Positions 11,751 through 21,296 of a stretch of 64,000 nucleotides of DNA are shown here, piece after piece. The DNA is from Phymatolithon calcareum (taxonomy: Eukaryota; Rhodophyta; Florideophyceae; Hapalidiales). The notes under the pieces were generated by a model. It was not told where the DNA came from. It saw only the letters and a list, made by a program, of their open reading frames with translations, and searched no databases. Location of the stretch: positions 372,001 through 436,000 of the forward strand of contig OZ345384.1 of NCBI GenBank assembly GCA_977006965.1, given 5' to 3'. The position numbers and the translations under genes were made by a program. Position 1 is the first letter of the stretch; the number at the start of each line of letters is the position of its first letter.

Positions 11751-12185
11751 TCACATTTTTTCTCCGTCTAGCAGGCTACGCATCCAAAGTTGAACCTCAT
11801 CTTCGGTATACGCGTATGTAGAACGAAGTTGATAAAGACCTGGAAAGCGAATTCTAAAATTGTATGGGTGGCAGATAATTCGCAGCAACCGATAAAATGT
11901 GTATGAATCGGCAGGTAAACGGACTGTACTGCGCTGAAAAGGCGATTTAATAGCTCTCACTCTCCACTCTACAGAGAGCCTCTCCTTGGCACTACCGGCT
12001 TGATAATGAGGTCTACAGCAGCCAGAACGGCAGCAGCAGGTATCCGGTCTCGCTCGTTCGCCTTTCTGGCCTAAAATATCTTACCACTTGTGCCCCGTGT
12101 GTCCTTCATGAAGGCACTGTCCGCCAGAAAGGAGAAACCGTCCGGTGTGCACTCATGGTTTGTAGAGATTCGAAGCGGCAGATAT
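11751..12185 (-). pseudogene. PIF/Harbinger-type transposase C-terminus (DDE_Tnp_4-like), truncated
   Basis: On the minus strand a reading with stops runs FLADSAFMKD, then KANERDRIPAA, then VRAIKSPFQRSTVRLP, then ICHPYNFRIRFPGLYQLRS. This order fits the C-terminal third of DDE_Tnp_4 transposases: a DxxF-type acidic strand, a basic linker, the 'EWxxR..K..F.RL' phrase and the final 'N.R.R.GLNQI..Y' phrase. The part after 11960 is a clean frame of 69 codons. The N-terminal two thirds are missing where LINE sequence begins near 12190. It is therefore non-functional. It converges with the Myb-like ORF, with only about 13 bases between the stops. Confidence 0.6.
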
Positions 12186-13313
12186 TTTGCTTTTATGTCA
12201 AGAGGATACGTGCTTCCGGCCTAATGTGTGTTTCTGTGAGTCCCATTACGTCGACTCCATGGTCTTTCACCATTCTTTGTAGGTACTCCGGAGTCTCCGG
12301 AGATCTCCCTACATTCATCGTTGCGATTCTCCAGTACTTGTTAAATATTATTTTCCGATGTGGTATCCTCCAAAATTGCGATGGGAGTTTCTGTGCTTGT
12401 CTCTTTCTCCGGAACGTCATATGTAGTCGGGGCCTTGTTTTCAGGCTCACGGGCCGGTTGCTCTAAATCTTCATCATTATACGTGTGGTGCTCAGTTTCC
12501 TGTGGTGTACTGCCAGGGAGCGGTAGCCCTCCTTCATGTCGGTCCTCAATGCCGCCGAGTGCCTCCGTGACGTGTACTGCACTATCTTCCTCTTGGTCAT
12601 TGTCACCAGGTGGGGTCGTTGCAGAGGCTAGGTACCAGTTGCTAGCTCCATTTCGTAAACTGGGGTGGACAAGGTGCCGACGTGGGAACTGTTCAGCAGT
12701 TCGGGCCTTCTCGATTTCGAAGTATTTGAGTCTTCGTTCTGCAGCTCTCTCCAATCCTCGGTACCATTCTATGGCGTACGGTTGTGATGCTGTGGATGCA
12801 CAGTGTCTTGCCCGCGCCCTTGTCCTGTCTGCATGTCGTTCCAGGGATTGATTCGACTCAAATCCTTGTTTTCCTTTCTTCGCATTTTCAAAGACGTTGT
12901 ACCTGTACATACAAACTAAGCCTGCTTCTTTCAGCAGCTCCGCAATGCTGTCCCTTTCTTTTTTTTGGGTCAGGACTTCCATCACTGTGTTTCCGATGAA
13001 TGATATGTGGTATACTGTCTTAGAACTCAAAAGTTCTCTTACGGCATTCGCAATTTCCTCTCGCGGTGCTTTGGGAATTCTTCTGAAATATAATGCACCT
13101 AGTCTCGGTCTCGGTCCTCTTGGTGGCATGAGGTTGCCCATCTTGTTCGCGAAGAATTTTAGCTTCTCTTTGTCAGATTCGCTAATTTGGGTGCGTGGCT
13201 TCATTGGACGGTTGGATGTGCTTGCTATTGTCTCCTCTCTTCTCTTCTGGTCCATCTTGCCGCTTGCGTGTCCCTGGACTTTCAGTATGGCTTCCCGATA
13301 TGGCATTCTCTTG

Positions 13314-13327
13314 AGTTGTATATCTTC
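13314..13327. repeat. Target site duplication, copy 1 (14 bp)
   Basis: AGTTGTATATCTTC on the plus strand, identical to 13639-13652. The pair flanks the LINE fragment inserted into ORF1. Confidence 0.9.
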
Positions 13328-13638
13328 TTTCTTTCTTTCTTTCTTTCTTTATTGCAGATGACGTCAATTTTTAAGTTAACGCCTAAACTTGCTCTCGAGC
13401 AAGTTCTCTTCGTTCAAATATTGGATTATCGCTACGGGTTTCTCTCTGCACAGATCTTCTACCGTTTTGCTCCGAACTCTGCCGATGAATTTCCGTCGAC
13501 TAACAGCCCGACCCGAACAATGTAGGATCATATGTTCCACAGTTTCCTTCACAACATACGGGCATTTCTTGCACATTGGGTCGTGAGGAAGTGGCTCATT
13601 CTCGTTGTGTCCATGGTGAAAGCTGGCGACGATTGGAC
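13328..13638 (-). mobile_element. LINE 3' end with (GAAA)n tail, inserted in LINE ORF1
   Basis: A 311-bp 5'-truncated insertion. On the minus strand it codes the C-terminus of a LINE ORF2 (PMCKKCPYVVKETVEHMILHC, a Cys/His zinc-like motif usual at the end of such RTs, then ending near SKFRR). A short UTR and a tail of AATAAAGAAAGAAAGAAAG type at 13328-13352 follow. Exact 14-bp target duplications lie on both sides. This LINE family differs from the poly-A and the (TTC)n families elsewhere in the window in both its C-terminus and its tail. Confidence 0.88.
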
Positions 13639-13652
13639 AGTTGTATATCTTC
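13639..13652. repeat. Target site duplication, copy 2 (14 bp)
   Basis: Identical to 13314-13327. In both copies the bases are read in the same ORF1 phase (EDIQL), so the pre-insertion frame was continuous. Confidence 0.9.
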
Positions 13653-15597
13653 ATTATCGTTTCCTTCAGGTCCTGTATGTTTCTCTCCATCTTGAGGGGG
13701 TGCTCCGTCAGTTGATTCTTCCATTGCTCCAGGCTCTCTATTTCGGAGCCTCCTGTTCTCCTCTCGGAGAGCTCTCACTGATGCCTCTAGCATGGCCACC
13801 TTTTCTTCTGTTTCTTTCAGGCTGATTTCCATTGTCTTCAGCTTCGTCTTCATCTCTTCAACATCTTCGACTGTTTGGCAGTGTTTAGCCTCCTTGTGGT
13901 TATCTCTGTGTACCATTGCCAATAATAGTGCCATCGTATCCTCTGTGGCTGCCAGCTTACTCTGCAGCTCTTCCACTTTGGTCTCCATGTTCGTGAATAC
14001 GTCAGCTGTTATGTAACCGTTGATATCTTTCTTTGCCCCACTCTTGTTCAGTGCCGTAGCTCGGGTATTAGCTGCTAAAGTGGAAGGTGGAGCTTCTTCG
14101 GCCTTTTCTGCTATTCCTGTGTCCTCTTCTGTTTGAACAGTTTCTGCTTGGTCACCGCATGTAGCTCTAGGGATGATGTTGTGGACAAATTCACTAGCAT
14201 CCAGTCCCTCTTTGCCGAAGGGACATTCTCTGCACGTTAGTGCAAGGGGAGAGCGTGCACTTCCTCCTGTCAATTTCAGCGTTCCTTTCTTGCCACAGCC
14301 TCCACACTCCGCCACATTACGGATTCTCACAAATTTTTGCCTACTGGGGTTCTCTTTTACCGTACTGGGTAGAGTCGCCGTTCGCTTTTCTTTTCTCGAT
14401 CTCGACTTGGATATGTTATTGTCTTCTCTCTTGCTCTCGCCGTCTTTGCTCGCGTCGGGCACTCCTTTCGCCTGTGCACGCGTAACTGCCCCGGTGGGCC
14501 GTTTTTCCTGCGCGGGCTTTTTCAAAAAAAATATTAATTTTTTTGCTTTTAAAATCCGCCGGCGACTGTGGGTGGCTCGCCCGGCGGCTTGATCGCCTGT
14601 TTCTTGCAATCTGCCAAGGGAGAGTCGTGCCCTTTCCCTGTTCGTCGTCTCCCGGAGCGAGATTCGACTCCATGGATGGCCTCATTTGGTCCATAGCACC
14701 CCCCGGCTGGGATTCCCCTGTGGGGGAGGCTTGTCGTTTGTGTTGCGCTACTCGAGATGTCTTCCTGGTCCGATCGGTTCGGTTCTACCTCCTGCAGCAG
14801 ACTTGATGAAGCACTGTTTGGTTAATTGGGCTTCAAACATCACATGAGTTGTGATATGCAATTTCTGCACAATGAGATGCTGCCAGATAGGGAGCGCGCT
14901 TTCCAGGCGCGGTAAAGTAGCTGCTGCATGGAACCTTGGGAGGAACGTCTTAAGCACGGCAGGAAGCCCAGGTGTGATATGGTGTTTGGCCATTATTTGT
15001 AAAGCTCGGGGTGCTATGTGCTTGAGTTAGACGTGCCCTAGAAAGTACTCATTGTTCCTCTGTGCGAGTTTGTAAGGTACAAAATGTAGCTCGCCTGCTC
15101 CGTGTGAATATGTCTGTCGTTGAATTTAGAGAAAGGGAGGGTAACTATGTTGTTTTACGATTGAAGATTTGGCAAAGTGTTGGGTTTATGATTTGGTGAA
15201 TTGTAGATTGACTTATTGTATTGCTTCCCTCGTGGTTGTGAATCAGAAGAAATAGTGCGTGCGGAAATTGCGTTGTGTGAGCACTGTAATTTGCATCGGT
15301 CTCGCGCAGTGTCGTCTCCTCAACGGTTTATGTGCATGCCATAGAGGCCATTCTCAAAATTCGCAGTAGCAATACATTCCATTTTGCGAGGCATAAAACA
15401 GATTGAAAATGTGCTTCAAGGGAGCAATAAAACATCGCCATATTTGCATGCAAGATCGTGAACAGAGAGAAGGTTTTGTCTAATGGCCGGTGATGCTACA
15501 GCGTTGTCAATGTCCAGTGTCGCTCGGGGGGTCTTAATTCTCATCTTTCCTGTATCTTTCCGGAGCGGGTGATCGTATGAGTAGAGTTTGCCGCAGT

Positions 15598-15607
15598 ATT
15601 TGTTAAT
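15598..15607. repeat. 10-bp target site duplication of MITE, copy 1
   Basis: ATTTGTTAAT, repeated exactly at 16527-16536. A 9-11 bp duplication is the norm for Mutator-like elements. Confidence 0.85.
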
Positions 15608-16526
15608 GGCTAAATATTTTCCCTGTCACTAATTTGCACGTCTGTGTCACTAAATTAAAAAAGAGCACGTCAGTGTCACTAATATGAAAAACAGCACTTC
15701 AGTATCACTATTCTAAGAAACGATAGCTCAGTGTCACTAATCCTAAAAACCGCTCTTCTGTGTCACTAAAAGCAACTCAATAAGACACAATTATACTCTT
15801 CGGGAAAAGTTTTGGAAAACTTTTTCGCAACTGCTATCGGTATGAAGCTGGTCGAGGTGTACGTTAACCACTGGTACAGCTTGCCATTCTATAGCACCTT
15901 AATTTAGCTGGAGCTCAAGGTTTCATCGGGAATATTCTGCTCCATAAAACTGCAGGCCTTCAGTTTTATGGAGCAGATCATTCCCGAGGAAAACTTGAGC
16001 TTATTGCATTAAGTTGACCGTTCAGAGCCATTTATCATGCCTGCGATTTTGGTAGAGATCTGCCATTGACCACAGAACACTACTGCAAAAATTTCTCTTT
16101 GGCCCGATTTATCCACGTTATGGGCCAATCCGACTTTGTCAGACCGTTACAAAGGAAAACAATGCCACCCAATGAGTATCATATAGATTCTGAAAACCTT
16201 GTGCACAGCACCTGGAGCTTGCGAAACGTGGACTTGGCAACGAGTATTATTCCTTGCCAAATTTTTACAAGATGAAAAGACTTTGCAATAATTATTTCCC
16301 GAAAATTGTACATTTCTAGCTTGTTCTGTAATTTTTAGTGACATGGTCGATTCGTTTGGAAGATTAGTGACATTGAGATGCCATTTTTGGAAAATAGTGA
16401 CACCAAGGCACTGTTTTGCAGATTAGTGACACTGACGTGTCATTTTGCAAAATAGTGACACTGAAATGTCTTTTTCCCGATTAGTGACACAGACGCGAGA
16501 ATTAGTGACACTGAAAATATGCGTCC
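15608..16526. mobile_element. Mutator-like MITE with iteron-bearing terminal inverted repeats
   Basis: A 919-bp element starting GGCTAAATATTTTCC and ending GAAAATATGCGTCC. Its terminal inverted repeats are about 170 bp (15608-15777 and about 16335-16526). Each carries five or six copies of a spaced TGTCACTAA motif, direct on the left and as TTAGTGACA on the right, at about 30-36 bp intervals. The 10-bp direct duplication flanks it. The inside has no transposase frame (largest 69 codons), so it is non-autonomous. It contains a large hairpin at 15913-16001. Long TIRs and the duplication length suggest the MULE superfamily; the iterons could be transposase-binding sites (inference). Confidence 0.8.
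15913..16001. repeat. Large hairpin inside the MITE
   Basis: Two arms of about 40 bases. The outer stem is GAGCTCAAG...CTTGAGCT, a mid-stem pairs GGGAAT with ATTCCC, and the inner perfect stem is TGCTCCATAAAACTG against CAGTTTTATGGAGCA around an 8-base loop. Small mismatched bulges lie between the stems. Confidence 0.85.
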
Positions 16527-16536
16527 ATTTGTTAAT
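16527..16536. repeat. 10-bp target site duplication of MITE, copy 2
   Basis: ATTTGTTAAT, identical to 15598-15607. Confidence 0.85.
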
Positions 16537-17944
16537 ACATGCAATTTTGATCGCTCGATGCGCGGATGCCAATAATTAAAATGACTGGAGTCTGCAGCAG
16601 CGTTTAGCGCGTACGTGCTTTGTCCTTGCATTATCGGATTCCTAATCTCACCATCTTGATCTAGCAACGTGGGTGGCGTTGCATGGGCTTGCTACTCAAT
16701 TAAACTGAGTCGCAGTGCTACTTTTTCGAATAGTGCGTTCTTGTTGACGGCTTTCACTTGTGGGTGACTTGATTGAGAGTTTTGCGATTAGTTTTCATTG
16801 AGGAATCATTGCGCTCATATGTCTCATGAGACATGCACCACGGTCCATGATATCCTTATGGCCGAGGAGCATTTGTTGAGTACAGCTGCGACAGTCTGTG
16901 GCTATAAAGTGGTCGGTAATAATTTCCTGTATACACGGCGGGAAATAGGTCTGCCCAAGAGATTGCTGGGGCGGAGCCATTGAAATGCAGGAATGTTCGG
17001 GGAATGCAGTATTCATTGTGACACTACGGTTACTCAAGCTTGAAAGGGCGACTGTGGTTGTTCCTTGGCTGTAGAGGTGTGTTTGCAGAACTATCCGGTT
17101 GAGTTCTTGGTTGGTTTTAGGCGTGTTTCGCATTATTTGATGACCTGCTTGTGTGTACCTGGGTGGAAGGGTAACCCATCAATCATGAATCGGATGGTTG
17201 TGTTTTCAGTTGCTTCTCATTAATCAGCTTGATTGGAAAAGTTTGATGTTTTTGTACGTATGTCTGGACGTTTTTGACGAGTGTGAATTGAATGGTTCGG
17301 GCTTCCGCCGAGAGAAGGCCATGATATTTACTGCTTACATGAGCCTCAAGAAAGCCGCATATAGAAAACGGAGTGCGCGTAAAGACGGAGGAGTCAATGC
17401 TGGATGATATTGTGCTGGGGAGGCACCTCATGATGACGAGCCGCATGCTAGATTTCTTGACGCAAAAACAGTGTTGCAGCGGCGGGATCTTCTGGAATAG
17501 AAGGATCACCTGTGATGTGGTCTTCTGCTTGAATAGAAGCGGCAGCTTTTGCGAGTTCTTGACGCCAAAGGCGTAATTGTTTGCGTCGAGTTTCGATGGA
17601 ACAGCAGTATTCATGCATGCGGTAGTGTTAAAGGCTCGGTGGTGGTCCAGGTTAGTGATTTGAGCCTACGCGAGAGCTCTTCTGATATCTCCATCTCGAA
17701 TTGCCCGAGAGATCCCGTCTTGTATTGCCTCTGTCTGCCACCTTCCAGTGTAAACTAGGTCTAAAGTGTTTTTCTGAATCTGATGTGCCTCGTTTGGTGT
17801 ACAGTTTCTGGTCGAATGTGTTTTGATTAGGATAGATCGGAGATGTGAATGGCTGCGTTAGCGTTCTGTTTTTGGGGGCTCCAAGCTTGTATGGAGGGTC
17901 GGCGATTGCGAAAAATGTCTCAGAGACGTTCTGGGCCCAGAACC

Positions 17945-18045
17945 TGTGATGAGGGATGCCTACCATGATTTACACTCTGGGATATCGCATATGTACTTGA
18001 TGCCATCTCCCTCTCTCTAGGGTTAGATAGCGCATTTCTTAACAA
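17945..18045 (-). repeat. Copia-like LTR end / leader repeat, copy 2
   Basis: Partner of 6125-6210. It lies about 330 bases ahead of the copia Gag ATG on the minus strand. Around 17955-17968 the minus strand reads TGGTAGGCATCCC after a CA, which would suit a primer binding site just inside a 5' LTR. The rest of the LTR (towards 18.2 kb) is not demonstrated. Confidence 0.4.
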
Positions 18046-18200
18046 CTATCAAGTGCATTATGATACACTATTTGGGGGGATAGTTGTTCGACATTCAAAT
18101 TATCTTCATTTTGTACTTCCCGAAGATTTTAGTAGAGATAGCGCTGCTTGTTTATCCAGCATAATAGAAAAAACAGAAAACTTCTCCTGAGCAATCGAGA

Positions 18201-18263
18201 GCGCCAGCCGGAACACTCACACAGAATAATAATATTATTCTGTGTGAGTGTTCCGGCTGGCGC
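18201..18263. repeat. Perfect palindrome, 30-bp arms
   Basis: Arms of 30 bases (GCGCCAGCCGGAACACTCAC... and its exact complement) around a 3-base AT loop. It abuts a second palindrome on its right. Confidence 0.95.
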
Positions 18264-18289
18264 GGTGTTCTCCATATATGGAGAACACC
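18264..18289. repeat. Perfect palindrome, 13-bp arms, no loop
   Basis: GGTGTTCTCCATA followed directly by its complement TATGGAGAACACC. It starts on the base after the 63-bp palindrome ends. Confidence 0.95.
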
Positions 18290-18649
18290 AAACGTTCTTG
18301 CGGGCACTTTTTCGCCTGTAAAAGAAAGAGCCCAAACGACTTTACTGTGCTGGTGCCCTCTAGTGTGCCTGCTTCACACACCTTAGCATCGTACTAATAA
18401 CGCACTCGTTACAGGTGAGTCTTTGCGGCACGCGTTACAGTCATTCGATCAGAAGTGAAAAAATTTTAATCACAGTTCCTGTTGCGTAAATTTCTCACCA
18501 AGGCCTCAATCCTTTCACACATATTTTTAGATAACCACTTCTTCATATGGAATATGGCAATCTTCAAATAATTCCTGCATTGGTTCCCAGAGAGTGACGA
18601 GCTTCCTAAACCTTTATCAAATATATATCTCCTCTATATTGCAAGAAAC
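18290..18649. other. No recognisable gene
   Basis: AT-rich, with no open frame of note on either strand. Confidence 0.5.
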
Positions 18650-19950
18650 CATATTAATGTAGGTACATTCGAAAGAACTCCAAATACTCTAGCGTCATCA
18701 GAAACTGAACCAATTTCGCACACAAAACATGGTTGAAATCACCTTTTCCATCATTTGTGAGACCGTCAACCACCTTTTCAGAACGATATAATCTGATATC
18801 AGATATCGATCGACGAGGAGAAAAACATGTAGAAGGCTGTAATCCAGCAAACGTAAAATGCAATCTCGAAGGCTGGAAAACACTACCACCAGAGATTCTT
18901 CGAATCGGGAAATGAGCGCAGCCCGCAGAGTAGCATTTTCACTATGCTCATGAGCCTCTACCCACTCCTCAGTCAATTTAACATCCTTAAGCTCGCTCCG
19001 CCTCTTCCAGGCATCTTAATCTACCTTTTTCTCTTCGCGCAACTCTTCCTCCACCTCAGCAGAAACTGGAACAGAACCAGCATATTTTTCTTCGACGTCA
19101 GGGCAATCTACATCAATAAGCTCCTTGATATCCGCTTAAGCACTCTGCTAACCTCTTCCACATCAATTGTGCATGAAGCGGATAACCGATCTATAAAAAG
19201 CTTTCAGAACTGGTGCACATTCAATCCGGGAACAAACATCGCGGCTTCCGGACGATGCAATTTCTGGAGCTCCATCTTTTCAATACATTCGGGACTCAAT
19301 GCATTCGTGGCTCTTTCAAATACCATATCTCCTTGTGACGGCGGCTTGCCAGCAGCGACACTGCACCCCAATCCGAATGCAAAATATGTAGCATCCTTGA
19401 CAAAAGAATGCTCCAAGATGTTTGCCCCGGCAGCTATCACACCTTTGAGAGCACCCCCAATGATTGTGATTACATGAAGTGCCATGCCGATGCACTGATT
19501 GTACAATTGATGCTTGCAGTCCCGCACGCGGGATTCCCGGAAAGCGTTGTGCCGGTTTTGGAGGCCCAAAACTTTTGCAAAGATAAGAATACTCCCTCGT
19601 TGCAGCGACCGGACCTCCTCATTTAGAGCTTTCGTGACATGCAGACGAGGGAGAAATCCTTCAATTGTTTATATTGCACCGATTTGATCAGCGTCCTCCT
19701 GGTATCGCTTCGCCATCAATGATCTTCTTCACTTGTAAGATCGACTTCCTTAATAGCGAGATACAAATTCTTGAAACAGTGAGACATGCTGTTTTCCTGC
19801 TTGGTTGTGTTCTTGACCTCTTTGTTCAGCGAGAGCAAGAAGTTGATGGGCGCTGCACAACTCTGCAAAGGACTGGCTGCATTTCGAATAGTTGACGAGG
19901 TCATTGCAATAGCCGTCTGGAGATAAGTGTCTAAACAGGCAGCTGGCAAC
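18650..19950 (-). pseudogene. Degenerate unknown protein gene
   Basis: Three overlapping minus-strand frames (19949-19716, 19569-19204, 18976-18698), in different phases, read like pieces of one eroded protein. They have the composition of real coding sequence: helical, charged N-terminal part (LNKEVKNTTKQENSM), a hydrophobic Gly/Ala-rich stretch in the middle frame (VITIIGGALKGVIAAGANI), then charged helical pieces such as EEWVEAHEHSENATLRAAL. I do not recognise the family. It lies on the same strand as, and inside of, the LTR-like repeat at 20.5-20.7 kb, so it might be the body of an unknown element. The plus-strand frame at 18944-19477 is probably its shadow. Confidence 0.35.
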
Positions 19951-20521
19951 AGCAGCTTACAAAGAAGCTAGAGAAAGAGTGGCATATTTCAGAATGTTGT
20001 TTGCTTCGTGACTTATATCGCTATATCAATTGGTAGCTGACAAGTCAAATCGGCTCCATGCTGCGTTCCAACAATTAACGGTGGCTCGTTACTGGTTGAA
20101 ACGTGTAGCGCCAGGCTCCAAAAGAACCCGAAGCCACATGGGAGAGAAAAGCCCAAGAGAGGAGAGAGAAGAAAAGAGCGGGAGAGACAAGACAAAAGAG
20201 GAGGAAAGAAAGACAAGCAAACAAAACCTCCAGGACAAACAGGCAGATTAAGCGTGTAGACGTCGGCGTCGTCTTCCGGCGGCGACCTTGGCTTGGTCGT
20301 CGACCTTCGAACGAACGCACGAAAAAGGGAAAAGAGAACTTGAGCGCAGTTGTCTCCGTGCTGGCTTGCATGACGACGGTTGCGTCCAAGAAGGTTGGGA
20401 AGAGCTCCGACTCCGCGTGATCGAAGGGACTGTCAGGCGAACATTGCGCGTGCTTGATCCAAGCAATCGAGCCGAAATCCAGAACTCCCCCACCTTCCTT
20501 TACTCAGCGGAAGGAACAAAC
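19951..20521 (-). other. Pyrimidine-rich possible LTR/leader region
   Basis: On the minus strand this continues from the LTR-like repeat and is rich in CTTT/TCTCT runs (about 20245-20140), like the 3' part of the gypsy LTR in this window. No gene seen. Whether it is the R-U5 and leader of an LTR element is inference. Confidence 0.3.
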
Positions 20522-20703
20522 TAGCTTATATACTACAACCTACGCAAAAGACAGCGATGCAGCGCATAGAGACACGAGAGACACGTGCCCGTATGGCCCA
20601 TTAGATCACCTACTACGAACAGCATGACTATCGCGATCCGAGTTGTGCGGCGTACAGTTGCGAGAGGAAAAAGCGACCGCCTTGGGACAGCGACATAACA
20701 CGG
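20522..20703 (-). repeat. LTR-like dispersed repeat, copy 1 (inverted relative to 63.3 kb)
   Basis: About 180 bases matching the reverse complement of 63299-63480 at roughly nine bases in ten. In the minus orientation it begins TGTTATGTCGCTGTCCC and carries a TATATAAGCTA motif near its inner end, consistent with the U3 of an LTR. No flanking duplication was found. Confidence 0.7.
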
Positions 20704-20925
20704 GCGCGACAAAACGTTGATGCAAAGTACTTCGTCATGAAAATCCATGCTCCATAATCCAGTTCCTTGTCGAATGTTGAGAGTCGCTACGCTCTTGCTG
20801 TACCATGAAAACTTAAAGAGCAATCAGTCGCAGCTGATCAATAAGAATAGTGCATCTCTGGTATCGATCGAATGACATAAAAATTATTTCCATTGTATAC
20901 CCGTATATCCTTTTCGTACGTGGGG

Positions 20926-21046
20926 GTTGTGCACCGGCTGCGAGGGATGACATGAGCCCGAGGGCATGATATTCAACCGAGGCGCAGCCGAGGTCCGAAT
21001 ATCATGGCCTGAGGGCGATTGTCATCGCGAGAGTACGGTGCACAAC
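20926..21046. repeat. Foldback element with long imperfect inverted arms
   Basis: Starts GTTGTGCACCG and ends CGGTGCACAAC. Further inner pairs include GATGACA/TGTCATC and GATATTC/GAATATC, giving arms of about 50 bases with some mismatches. It lies five bases left of the 61-bp inverted repeat. Confidence 0.8.
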
Positions 21047-21050
21047 ACGC

Positions 21051-21111
21051 TTGTCAACCGGCTGAGGGGGTAGACATCGGCTTCCTCTTGCAACTGATTG
21101 CTTCTATGTCA
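21051..21111. repeat. 61-bp perfect inverted repeat, left copy
   Basis: Exact reverse complement of 22612-22672; begins TTGTCAACCGGCTGAGGGGG. A diverged third copy, inverted, lies at 21161-21208, so 21051-21208 can fold by itself. Confidence 0.95.
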
Positions 21112-21296
21112 TAACTCCTCACGTAATGCCGTACACTTCTGAGGGGCCATAACTCTTCACATCAGTTGCAAGAGATAGCAGATGTCTGTCCCCTCAGCCG
21201 GTTGACAACTCCTCACATCCGCACAGCGCTGCGGCACTACTCCCTCGGAGCCAAATTATGTAGTTGACAAACCAGAACAGTGTCTACCTTGACGCT

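Larger units (their letters stand above)
12193..14790 (-). mobile_element. LINE with long ORF1 and start of endonuclease ORF2, 3'-truncated
   Basis: On the minus strand, an ORF1 runs from about 14690 to 12341 and is interrupted by another LINE (13328-13638). Its first part has a basic N-terminus, a Cys-pair zinc-binding motif (CGGCGKKG then CRECPF, about residues 90-120 of the frame starting at 14609) and a long coiled coil (about residues 200-300). The second part is charged. Overlapping the ORF1 end, ORF2 opens with WRIATMNVG and DVMGLTETHI, the N-terminus of an AP-type endonuclease. The element stops there, at the Harbinger junction near 12190. A poly-A/T tract near 14522-14545 seems to shift the frame close to the ORF1 N-terminus. 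The RT is lost. Confidence 0.75.
14795..17650 (-). pseudogene. Ty1/copia gag-protease-pre-integrase, decayed and interrupted
   Basis: Read on the minus strand from the ATG at 17614: Gag begins MNTAVPSKLDANNYAF and, after a one-base shift, continues as WRQELAKAAASIQ, a copia Gag-like start. Gag erodes to about 16750. Near 16620-16540 a protease-like site reads AAADSSHFNYW, with DSS where copia has DSG. The frame then meets the MITE at 15608-16526. Beyond it the phrase NLLSVHDLACKYGDVLL (about 15430-15500) matches the protease-to-pre-integrase 'NLLSV..L...G' motif. Up to about 14800 the reading is weakly pre-integrase-like. It then meets the 5' end of the LINE. Many stops show it is dead. Confidence 0.65.

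Noticed and set aside
12360-13525. Several plus-strand frames (163, 154 and 112 codons)
   Set aside because: Opposite LINE ORF1 and the inserted LINE, which have zinc-finger, coiled-coil and duplication evidence on the minus strand.
18944-19477. 177-codon plus-strand frame
   Set aside because: Hydrophobic and Ser/Pro-rich translation opposite a better, though broken, minus-strand reading.
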